Both the position numbers and the translations under genes were made by a program. A stretch of 29,334 nucleotides of DNA, taken from positions 1 to 29,334 of the forward strand of contig JAKCWW010007407.1 in assembly GCA_026260175.1 (NCBI GenBank). The letters run 5' to 3'. Origin of the DNA: Reticulitermes lucifugus (Eukaryota; Arthropoda; Insecta; Blattodea; Rhinotermitidae). How positions within the stretch are numbered: position 1 is the first letter of the stretch; the number at the start of each line of letters is the position of its first letter. Shown here piece by piece: positions 19,911 to 28,732 of this stretch. The notes under the pieces are model-generated. The model saw only the letters and a program-made list of their open reading frames with translations. It was not told where the DNA came from and made no database searches.

Positions 19911-20589
19911 CGAATCGAGACCAGTCGTGTCGAGTCGAATCGAGTCTGACTCACTAAGACGCTGAAGAGAAAAAATCATTTACTTTGGAGAGCATTCCGC
20001 TAAATTTCTGTCACACTACAGGGTCAAGTCTAACCGAGTGAAGCTAAGGGCGTGCCTTTGAGGAATCTTAAGGAGTAAACTTCGCTCCGACTGAATTAGA
20101 CCAGATTCAGTTTTGTGCATGCGGCTTCACTGAACAGCGAATTTAAAGCACATTGGTGTAAAATACAGACAGCTGTTTCCCTTACAGATGACGATGGGGT
20201 TCGCTTTACTTCCTGAAGTCATCATGTAAAAGAATAACAAAGCTTGATGAAACAAATTTATGCACCGTGAAAAACTTTCTCTTTCAAAGGGAAAATTAAT
20301 GAGGATAATATTTAGATCTAAAAAGTATGAAGTAACAGGATGATAATGTCAATATACTTATCATATATATATATATAAATATAAATGTATATATATGGTT
20401 CCCAGGCCTACGCCTCTCAATGCGAATGTCGCGACTGTGAGTTAGGCCACGACGGCTACCTCCCTTTACACTCTTGCATACTCGTAACGGATTATCTCGC
20501 ACCCGTATTAAATAACGTCTATAAGTAGAAGACGGCTGTTTTTAATTAAACGCACAAACAAAGAAGAAACTAACAAAAATTGAAGAGAT
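19911..20589. other. Anonymous stretch with (AT)n tract
   Basis: A TATA-type simple repeat occupies about 20361-20396. No gene is recognised; the minus frame 20296-20502 reads through the AT tract and is spurious. Confidence 0.5.
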
Positions 20590-20817
20590 CTATCGACAGG
20601 CGCCTAACGTCCATGGTTTAAAAGTAATGGCAGCAAAATGTCGACCTACAGGTCCAAATCCTTTGACACGAACGTTCACTAGTTGCCCATCGCGTACTTC
20701 ACGGCCCCCAATGTCACATGAAATTGTGACTAACTTTGTGCGACAGACTGTTTTATTTTTCTGTTTGTTGTATTTCCAAGAATGCTTCTGCCCATACACT
20801 CGAAGATACACAGTCAT
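20590..20817 (-). CDS. Unassigned small open frame, possibly a decayed coding segment
   Basis: A 75-codon ATG-started minus-strand frame, which stays open about 16 codons further upstream to a TGA. The product is basic (a KYNKQKNKTVCRTK stretch in the middle) with DIGGREVRDGQLVNVRVKGFG towards the end. Part of it, VRVKGFGPVGRH, superficially resembles the VKGxGPGR loop of uS11-type ribosomal proteins, but the extra V and the following residues do not continue the match, so I do not adopt that name. A GTGAGT on the same strand lies about 60 bases upstream of the ATG. It could be an old transposon fragment or chance; the plus strand is also open (20627-20938), which argues for chance. Confidence 0.2.
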   Translation of the reverse strand: MTVYLRVYGQKHSWKYNKQKNKTVCRTKLVTISCDIGGREVRDGQLVNVRVKGFGPVGRHFAAITFKPWTLGACR

Positions 20818-20939
20818 TCTCCAGTTCCGTTTTGTAAACCTACCCCTAATTTCATCAGAGGAAACTCACCCTCACTGCATATGCAAGATCCGTTCACTCA
20901 GTATCGTCTTCCAAAGACGACTATTTAATCCTTTTTAAT

Positions 20940-21704
20940 TAACGCACAACAGGCCTATATTCTGTTCCAATATAAATGGTAATTTAAAAGCATTAACTGC
21001 GAGGTACGCAGAAAGTGAGGCTTAGCACAACACAAGAACTTTTCAATATTTCCCGGTTTCTTACGGTGTTTTGTACAACGGACCTTCGTTAGTAACTCAT
21101 GGAAAATTTATAAATTTTTAACTATATAATGCCATAGGAAAAATCGTAGATTTTTTAAGCAAACTACATCGTTACATCGAAAATGTACCACAATATAAAA
21201 AGACATCCTAGAGAAGTATTCAAATTTCTAAATTCGTAGGAAGCAAGAAGTCGTACATCAATAAAATTTGAGTCAGAAATATAAGCTTAACTACATGTGA
21301 CACTACAGAGAATCTTAAACTAGTTCATACTGTGCTCTTCACAGTCATGACGCCGTGTATTCTGGTACGTGGATAAGAATATTTCAGGAAATCATACTGC
21401 CTCCACTTTCACGGTATCACGAAGGAGGTGTTAGCATGTTGCACACAAAACATTTTTGTCTACCTAAAAATCGCACGGTGACGTAATGCAGAACACCGCG
21501 ACGTGAACCTTCGCCTTCTTGAAAATTTTTCTCTAAATAAGAATTCTCAACATATGTAATAATTTACAAAACGAAGGAGATGTCAGCTTCTGTATGCGAG
21601 TATTAATGTTGGGTGCCTAAGCAAAGTGACAAAAAGTTAATTCCAGTTTCTTCATTTAAGCTGCTGGACCGAATTTTACTTTACTTTCCTGTCCTTGGAC
21701 TAGT
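20940..21704. other. Anonymous AT-rich stretch
   Basis: No gene or repeat recognised. Confidence 0.5.
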
Positions 21705-21959
21705 CTTTAAGGTCTGCACGATTGACCATCGCAATCACCGGAAATCATCCGCCTTGATTTTCATGTGTTGACGAACATTACAAGTCTTGTTTATGAACGA
21801 TACGTAGTGACATTCAGGGAGCTATTTCGGCGTATTGTCGACGCGGCCACACGCGTCGGTGACAAAGAATACAGTGGTCGTCTAAGACGTTACGTTTTGA
21901 AACTGGATAGAGTGAGTGTCAAAATGGAAGGAGGAGATTTGGAAGATTTGTTACGGTAA
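21705..21959 (+). pseudogene. mariner-type (SETMAR-like) transposase, C-terminal fragment
   Basis: From about 21752 a plus frame reads LDFHVLTNITSLVYERYV, then VTFRELFRRIVDAATRV, then a KMEGGDLEDLLR ending at the TAA at 21957-21959. This follows the order of the end of insect IS630/Tc1-mariner-class transposases: PLDFFLWGHLKSLVYE, then an ETVEDLIERIVVAA helix, then a Cys/Arg-rich stretch ending VGGRHFEHLL. The LDFF portion sits after the last catalytic Asp of the DDE domain, so only the C-terminal ~70 residues remain; the catalytic residues and the helix-turn-helix DNA-binding part are absent. The Trp-Gly normally after LDFF is replaced. Upstream bases (21705-21751) hint at the preceding PRSPDLTP region but with indels. 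Dead fragment; no terminal inverted repeats located. Confidence 0.72.
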
Positions 21960-23223
21960 TGAAAATAAAATAACCATACAGTGACATTTGTTGTTACAAT
22001 AAAGGTACTTAACCTTATTTCAAGCATCTAAACTTTCGTAACTACGTAATCTCTAAGAATTGGACAAATTTTGATACAAGTTCTTCATTCAGAATATCCA
22101 CAGATATCATCTCTTAAAATTACAAGGTCGCGAAACACCTTTGACAATCACTATATGTTATATTTAATAACGTGTAATTCGTGGTATTTAAAATCTTTAA
22201 ATCAGCTTTAATTAGGTGTTACAAACTCTTCAAGGAACGCCATGTTGAAATATAAGTGTATACCCAAATTTGAGATATATCTGGAATAACTCTTCTCACA
22301 ACCGATTAAATTACAAATAATTCCACTTCGTGTTTTTATGAGACTGAATCGAACTGATTTATTCTTTCATATTAGATGAAAAATGGAACAAGTAGAATCC
22401 ATGTGTTGGAATATATGGGCAGGTCTTTGCGATGACCAACTGGAAATTCCAGTCGCTTAGAATGTATAACGCGTCCCACACTGCGTGTGCTTTACTGTCA
22501 GCATTATTAGACGCTGCGAGCCGTTACGTTGGCCATGGCATCGGTCACTTTGTAGTTTAAAAGCCAACTGCACCCTGTCACGTGATGGGAATGGGGATGG
22601 CACAAGACAGTGTAATGTCACTTCCCTTCTGAAAAATCTGAAGACAGGACAGCTGGAACACACTGCAGTAACCATACTGAAAACACAGATGCTCTGTCTT
22701 TCATTTCGTAACGTTCTTGTAAAGAACTTTCATCTTATGGTAAACCCAACGTGCAGCCACTTGTACGAAGTCCTACTGTGATTCCATAATCCGGAAGACG
22801 TCCCTAACTTCTTACGTTATGGGGCACAGTGACGTAAATTTTACTGCAGAAACGTCCAAATATAAGCGTCGAATAAAGAGTTGAATTTTGAAACTCCAGA
22901 CAGATATCTGCCCCTTGACTGATTCGGTCTAAGCCTCCCTTAAATTTGACCACATAGGGTCATGGAGTGGAGACATTTATTTTAGAAGTATACAAGGCAA
23001 AACAAAAGATGAGCAGAGATGCGCAGATATCAGCCACATTAACGCCATCGTAAAATGAATATAACTTACTATTCATATGAATTTTCTGACATTTTTCCCT
23101 TTAATTGCTTGACGAAAAAAATCGGTGCCTCCGCTGTAACATAATGCCGTCATATTAAACACTACTGTTACTGGAGCCGAAGAATTTGGGACCTGAAACA
23201 AAACTGCCTACGTTAATGAAACC
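21960..23223. other. Anonymous stretch
   Basis: No gene called. Open frames 22485-22781 (plus) and 22457-22675 (minus) overlap on opposite strands and have no domain. A perfect short palindrome, CTGGAAATTCCAG, lies at 22440-22452. Confidence 0.5.
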
Positions 23224-23419
23224 AACAAAGTGCCCAAATTGTGGATCACATTTAATTCCTACACGTTTCGGCCTCATTAGCCATCCTCAGGGAAACCACT
23301 TTTGACGTTACTGGAAGGAGTATGTCCGATGGTTTCTCCGAGGATGGTCAATAAGGCCGAAACACGTAGGAATAAAACAACAAATGTATTTGTGGTCCTC
23401 AAACTTTTGTACTTTGTTG
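23224..23419. mobile_element. Fold-back element with convergent hammerhead-like motifs
   Basis: Arms of about 85 bp. Left, reading out to in: CAACAAAGT, GGATCACA, ATTCCTACACGTTTCGGCC, CATTAGCCATCCTCAGGGAA. The right arm mirrors it: TTTCTCCGAGGATGGTCAAT, AAGGCCGAAACACGTAGGAAT, TTTGTGGTCCTCA, ACTTTGTTG. On the minus strand 23290-23262 reads CTGAGGA-T-GGCT-AATGA-GGCC-GAAACGTG: an exact CUGANGA core, one extra U, a 4-bp stem II, and GAAAC. The plus-strand arm (23336-23366) has CCGAGGA in its place. No clear target-site duplication is seen outside the arms. Confidence 0.78.
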
Positions 23420-24516
23420 TTTGCATTATCACTTAAAATTGGACCACACGTAAAAAAATATTCAAGAATTGAAACCGCCACATCATTTCACATCACACAG
23501 TTTGAAAAACTCTCTCAGTATTTTGTATTTAATTGTAAACAGCATTAGACGGATAAGAACATGTAAAATCATATTAAATTAATTGGAAAATTGAGGTTTA
23601 CAATAGATGAATAGCAACAAAATAAACACAGATAAATTAACAGTAGACATTATTTTGCTTTCCAGTGAAGTCTCAAGCATTGTTTTACTGTGTACCATGT
23701 GGAGAAATTTCTAGAAACATTCAACTCAGATTGAAAATTGCTCGCGTTGTATCCGGTTCTGTTGTTATTGTTATATCATTATCACCAAAATCAACATTAT
23801 CATAAACATCGTGATTATAATAGTCACAAATTCACATTTGTTCACGCTATGTTGACTGTCCCAAATGTTGTTTGGCTATAATTTGAAGATCCAAAAGTGC
23901 AAAAGCACTGGTAAATTCACAATTTACATAAAAATTAGAATCAAAGGAAACGTACGAAATTCAATGGTGTCGTTCTCTTGTGCGCGAAATGAAGACTAAC
24001 TACGCCGAAAATTTCTTGTTTGCACATTACATGCTATGACTTTACTCGTAAAGTGTCGCGTGCGCAGCAACTTTTTCTTCGGAATAAATGCGTAATTTTA
24101 TCGCAGTAGTAACACATTTCTTGGGAAATTAGATCGCACCGAAAGATTAGTTACGCATTATAACACGTTCTTCCGTCGCGTGTCATTATGACTCTGTTTC
24201 TGAGACATTCTGACATCAGCGCCATTACGCCATGAGCAAGATCACCGTGCGAGACTTGACAGTTTCACAGCGATGGGGTGGGAAGCCCCGTTCTTGTGGG
24301 AGGTGGCGCAGCGCTGAGCCCTCAACATAGCTCTGTGTTTAGTAAACGGCAGGAGACTGAGAACACGCCGAATCCAAGAAACTGATCAATTCCAGTGTTG
24401 TGAGATTGATAAAAATTAAAGTCTTCTTTCTAGCACTTCGAGTGTAAGGCATGCAGCATATGTAGCGGAAACTGGAAATGAAAGCAGAGATGTGGCATCA
24501 TCGAAAACGGATTTAT
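23420..24516. other. Anonymous AT-rich stretch
   Basis: No gene recognised. The region 24230-24370 is more GC-rich than its surroundings and shows no open frame of interest. Confidence 0.5.
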
Positions 24517-24529
24517 ACTCCCCCGCTCT

Positions 24530-24812
24530 GTGGTCCGGGATAGTGTAGTCGGTATAGCGACTCGCTACCAACTGAACGGTCCGGGGATCGGATCCCGGTG
24601 GAAGCGAGATGTTCACTACCCGTCCAGACCGGCCCTGGGGTCTACCCAGCCTCCTGTACAATGGGTACCGGGTCATTCCCGGGGGTAAAGCGGCCGAGGC
24701 GTGGCGTTAACCACCCACCCCCATCTACCGCCGAGGTTAAAGATGGAGTAGAGCTACACCTCTACTCACCCTCTGGGCCTTCATGGCCTATTCTAGGGTG
24801 AACTTTACCTTT
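24530..24812 (+). mobile_element. tRNA-derived SINE, copy C, full length with TSD
   Basis: A box TAGTGTAGTCGG at 24541-24552 and B box GGATCGGATCC at 24585-24595. The body shares GACCGGCCCTGGG, CTACCCAGCCTCCTGTACA, ATGGGTACCGGGTCATTCCC and CTGGGCCTTCATGGCC with copy A, and it retains a segment, GGCGTGGCGTTAACCACCCA, that copy A has lost. It is flanked by a 13-bp duplication with one mismatch: ACTCCCCCGCTCT at 24517-24529 and ACTCCCCCTCTCT at 24813-24825. High identity to copy A makes these two the youngest SINEs in the window. Open frames across it on both strands are SINE sequence. Confidence 0.93.
24746..24767 (+). other. Tail hairpin of SINE copy C
   Basis: GAGTAGAG at 24746-24753 pairs with CTCTACTC at 24760-24767, a perfect 8-bp stem with a 6-base loop. 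Confidence 0.65.
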
Positions 24813-25115
24813 ACTCCCCCTCTCTAAACACGATTAACTTGCATAGGGCATAAAAATCCGTGGAATGTAGTGGAATCAGAGTCTTCTTGTGGTGCGGAAG
24901 TTCAGGTTTTATGAGTAGGAGCTCTTAATGTCAGCGGTGTAAACATTTGCAAATGGTGGGCTAACACTAAAATGGATTTTATGGTTCATGCACGGGAGCA
25001 GCAAGGAGCTCCGAGGGAAAATAAAAATAATGAACACAAATTACCCGACAATTTGCTATTTGAGGTTCTCACCGCAAAGCTGCTGTAGATTCAAGTCTTC
25101 CATAACTGTTGAACT

Positions 25116-25147
25116 GTCGAAGGAAAACAATACCTCCGAAACGTCGG
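25116..25147 (+). other. Weak hammerhead-like / AAACGTCGG motif
   Basis: GTCGAAGGA, loop, CCTCC and GAAACGTCGG. It shares the CCGAAACGTCGG string with the 7.3-kb copy but has a poor stem II and no CUGANGA. Probably a distant or decayed member. Confidence 0.3.
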
Positions 25148-25195
25148 TGACTATTTACAGTCGATAAGGCCTAACCTCAGACAAGGAACTGACTG

Positions 25196-25262
25196 CTTAT
25201 GTTCAACCACCTCCGAGGTAAATAACGTATGGAGTTTCACCTCTACCGCGCTTTCAGGGAGT
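25196..25262 (+). mobile_element. Possible SINE tail fragment
   Basis: CAACCACC, CCGAGGTAAA, ATGGAGT, CACCTCTACC and CAGGGAGTG appear in the same order as in the 3' part of SINE copy C (AACCACCC, CCGAGGTTAAA, ATGGAGTAG, CACCTCTAC, TGGG). Short and diverged. Confidence 0.35.
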
Positions 25263-26832
25263 GATGTAATGGCACCGGGAGAAATTTACATTTAATTTTA
25301 GAACAAGGAACAATTATAAAATGGTTTAAATGATTAACATATTGCAGCTTATTATGTCTCTGAGATCTGAGTTCTCCATATAGAGCCTGTAAGGTGTCAC
25401 AAGGTACCATCAGATTCAGATCGAGTGGTAAAAAAATATATAACTTATTAAAAATGGAAAATAAATTATTGTTCTAAGGCGAAGATTACCAAAACTGTAC
25501 ACCAGTACTTAAAAGCACCCGCTGGGTAACTTGGCCATCAATGACGTAATCAACTTTCTCACAGAGGCAACTTAGTTCCAAAAGTGTCTGACCATTCCTT
25601 TCAGATTACAGGTACCGTTCCAAAATGTCACCCAAGTTTCGACTCGCTGTGTGTACAGCTGTGTCCTTCCGTCTGTCACTCCTATATTATTCCTCTCTCC
25701 TGTTAAACTCTCGGGGCGTTACTGTCAATAACGCCTTATTTACTCTAGACTGTCAATTTGCTGTTACTACCATGCCTTCTTTTTCCGTTACCCTATCTCC
25801 CCAACTCTTTCTCTACTACAGGTCTTTTCTCTTTTGGAAAGAGAGACCAGTGGAAAGAGCGGCTTTGCACAAAAAGTGGAATTTTGTACCTCTCCGAAAA
25901 CAGAAAAATCAATGTTTTACCCTCTATAACAATAGAATCCTACCTCTTCTTGTTCTAGCATGCTGTAAATTGCTGCAAATTACGTAACTTCCATTTTTTA
26001 TCTCGCTGATATTCCGAAAATCCCTTTGGATATGAATTGGCTTATGCAGGACTATAGTGTTGACAAACAGCTGAATAAAAGCTCCAGTCTGTGAATCCTT
26101 TTGTAAAGGATCCTACCTATTCAAATCAGCTCCGGTACCCCAGGATGAAGGTAACAAAAGTACAGAAAAGAATTCGCAGGTTTCTGTGAGATTGTAACTT
26201 GGGGATGACTGGTCCTTCCCGTAATACAATGGTTTTACTTTTAAAGAAAAAAGGGAGAAAGTCCAGGCGTAATTTCCACTGTCGGTCGTGTTTGACTGTC
26301 AGAAAAAATATTTTCTAAGCTATCATTTAAAATCATTTCCTAAAGCTACTTCCTTTCCTCAAAGCATACATTACAGACGTTACACGCATGCACAAATACA
26401 CACACATTGGCCTATTTAATTTTCTTTTAGCGTGACAAATAACAGTTACCAGAACAGTTATAATGTTCATTTTTTTCTCATAGAGTGCTGAATATGTTAA
26501 ACCAGGAACATTGACAGACTATATATATAAATATATATGTTCTAATAATATATACTAGGGTATTAGATTAGTTCATGCTTATAATATTTATAGAGCTTTC
26601 TAGAAACATGGGATTCTAAAATATTCATGAAAGTCCCGAAGCCAAAAATAGGGAATTGTCCACAAGCTTCGTCTTTTTACCCTCAAAACCAACTGTTGAG
26701 GAAAGAACACTGCAATATATTGTTAAACATTCTTATACGTTGGAGAGTTACGTAATAAATAGTTACCTCTTTTTTTGTGGAGATGGACCCAGCAGCAGAA
26801 GCTACGGACGCACCGCAGCCTTAAGCCTTATT
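25263..26832. other. Anonymous stretch with pyrimidine-rich block and hairpins
   Basis: A pyrimidine-rich block at 25640-25840 contains GGCGTTA (25715-25721) pairing with TAACGCC (25729-25735) and GGTCTTTTCTCTTT pairing with AAAGAGAGACC (25821-25848, one 3-base bulge). The open frames through it (25625-25987, 25758-25958) look compositional. AT-rich simple sequence lies at about 26516-26560. Confidence 0.5.
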
Positions 26833-27056
26833 GTGCAACCCTTGTGATGAAGATGAAAAGAAAGATGTTCAGTTTCTTAATTTTTCCAAGTAATGGAGCA
26901 CCGGTGGAATGAAGTTGACAGGGAAAAACCGAAGTACTCGGGGAAAAAACTGTCCAAGTGCCACTTTGTCCACCACAAATCCCACATAGACTGACCCGGG
27001 ATCGAACATGGGCCTCCGCGGTGGGAGGCGGGAGACTAACCGCCTGAGCCATGGCA
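26833..27056 (-). mobile_element. tRNA-derived SINE, copy F, arthropod-wide type
   Basis: On the minus strand the head reads TGCCATGGCTCAGGCGGTTAG (A box) and ATGTTCGATCCCGGG (B box). Then comes GTGGGATTTGTGGTGGACAA and TTTTTCCCCGAGTACTTCGG followed by TTTTTCCCTGTCAACTTCATTCC, a series I know as the body of a SINE found in many arthropod genomes. The 3' end, CATCTTCATCACAAGGGTTG, is at 26833. An imperfect duplication, CAGCCTTAAGCCTTATT (26816-26832) and CAGCCTTACCTTATTTT (27057-27073), with a 2-base indel, may be the target site. The overlapping minus-strand open frames at 26828-27057 are this SINE. Confidence 0.85.
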
Positions 27057-27104
27057 CAGCCTTACCTTATTTTAGTACCGTTTATTTCAATAAAATCTCA
27101 TACG

Positions 27105-28250
27105 AAGTTAGAGCGAATTTACTAGCGTGTGGTGAAAGATAGCCGACAATCGTTGGTAGTAAGAGGATGTCACACAAAATACTGAAAGGTCTCTGGTGTC
27201 ATATTATTGTTGTGAACCTGCATAGCCCACCTGAGAATAAAGGTGGTAATGAAAAGAGAAATGTCCGTGAGGAACTTAAAGAGGTGTTCGAAAAGTTCTC
27301 TTATGTGCCACACGCGTATTTTTTACTAGAATTCAGGGCAAAACTAGCGATATATGGCATTTTCAAACTGAGAATTATTAATGATAATATACACGAAATA
27401 GTAATGATAATGGTAACAGAGCACTACACTTTGCCACATCCTAAATGTAACGTAGAATAATTCAATGCTTCCACATCGAAACATACATGAGTATCAGAGG
27501 ACTTCAGTTGTTGGGCAAACTCACAAGGAAACTGACCTCATACTGATAGGTAGCTTATGTCATTCAGGAATATTTTATGTCCGATTTTCAGCCGAGATCA
27601 CTGTTGTACTTATCACTTGATGGTAGTTGTATAATTTAGGGAGAAAATGCCAGAAATTGAAAGAAAAAACCAGAAATTTTACGCGGAGGGATTTCTTCAA
27701 AAACAGTCAAACGATTTGAATGTGGAAGAATATCAGGTTAAAAGGCAACAGATTCACAACTTTATAGATCTCAGACAACACATGTGAATTCACAGGTCTT
27801 GGGGAATTATCAAATACAAAAACAACATTCCAGCGACAGAGAATCCATTTTATTACGAATTGAAGCAGAAAATTTGGTTTGGTGAACAACGTCCAAAATT
27901 CTTAGACCAAATGAAGCCAGGTAAGCTGTAAAGATTACATGATACGGGCCAAATTAATGGACATATCTGAACAAGGTAAGACGTGAAACTAGCAGACTTT
28001 ACATGAAAGAACATCTGGCAAATGGAACTTCCAAATAACTGCAAGAACTAGTATATTATAAACGTGTGTAGAAGCATAAATATGTTAGAGAAGGGTTCTC
28101 AACAGAAAACTGACTAGGTAAATTGTGAAAACTTTGGTCTGTCTGCAACTCGTACATAATATTTCGAATATACGGAAGAAAAACTTTCATCACCTATGCT
28201 GTTTATTACGTTCGGCGGGCTGAAACACGTTCGGATGAACTAACATGAAG
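27105..28250 (+). pseudogene. RTE-type LINE endonuclease/RT-linker relic (craniofacial-development-protein-2-like)
   Basis: A decayed AP-endonuclease-type LINE ORF, readable by switching frames. At 27167-27460: LKGLWCHIIVVNLHSPPENK (beta-strand of the endonuclease, usually VLNVHAPTEDK), EELKEVFEKF, FLLEFRAK where the catalytic GDFNAK should be (Gly-Asp changed to Leu-Glu, Asn to Arg), IFKLRIINDNIHEI, and TLPHP. After a frameshift near 27510: GQTHKETDLILIG (the usual GKTHNQIDHVLID; the essential Asp-His is now Asp-Leu). At 27618-27780: YHLMVVV, stop, FREKM, then NDLNVEEYQV. At 27850-27950: YYELKQKIWFGEQ, FLDQMK and LHDTGQINGH; at about 27965 VRRETSRLYMKE. At least three frameshifts and several stops make it non-functional. 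It stops before the RT palm (no FADD motif seen). Confidence 0.85.
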
Positions 28251-28393
28251 ATTACGCCTGGCAATTTTAACAAAATCATAATTATTAATCAAATTAAATT
28301 CCGGCGCTAATAACGAAGGCATGACGTGATATGTTAGTTCCGAGATTCATAAATTTACCAATTCTATTTGAAACCAGAAATAACTGCGTAAAA

Positions 28394-28609
28394 CACGGGT
28401 ATCCAACCCGCGGCCCGCCAGCATGTGCTACACGGCCCGTGGCCACATTTGTAAATTATGTAAGTATGTGGGCATAAATATTATAAAAATTGCACATTAA
28501 TTTAGGCGATTACGTATACCACTTATTGTAGTTTTCACACTAAGGGCCGCAGTCCAGCCCACAATGACTGTTGTGGCCCTTTTCCAAAAAAGATTTGGCG
28601 ACGAAACTG
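28394..28609. mobile_element. hAT-like short non-autonomous element
   Basis: Left end CACGGGTATCCAACCCGCGGC; right end GTGGCCCTTTTCCAAAAAAG followed by ATTTGGCGACG. These match the CAGGGGT[G/C][T/G]CCAACC and CCAAAAAAGGTTGG-type ends of hAT elements of the Charlie/ZBED group that I know from animal genomes, with GGCCCG-rich internal sequence typical of them. About 216 bp, so no room for a transposase. An 8-bp target duplication could not be identified. Confidence 0.55.
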
Positions 28610-28732
28610 TCATTGTGCGTGTATATACGCCCCTACGCACACATAGCTAGCAATTATTGAGGCAACATAAAGGTATGAACTGCAAATGCAGTTCAGCTTG
28701 AGAGAGCGCACAGAGAGGTTCGATTTAGAGAG

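Noticed and set aside
20361..20396. TATA-box promoter
   Set aside because: It is an (AT)n simple repeat without initiator or downstream gene.
20590..20817. Mitochondrial uS11-like ribosomal protein
   Set aside because: Only VKGFGP and a following G-R match; an inserted residue breaks the loop and the rest of the fold is absent.
26828..27057. Two overlapping minus-strand frames with basic Pro/Arg-rich products
   Set aside because: They coincide exactly with SINE copy F.
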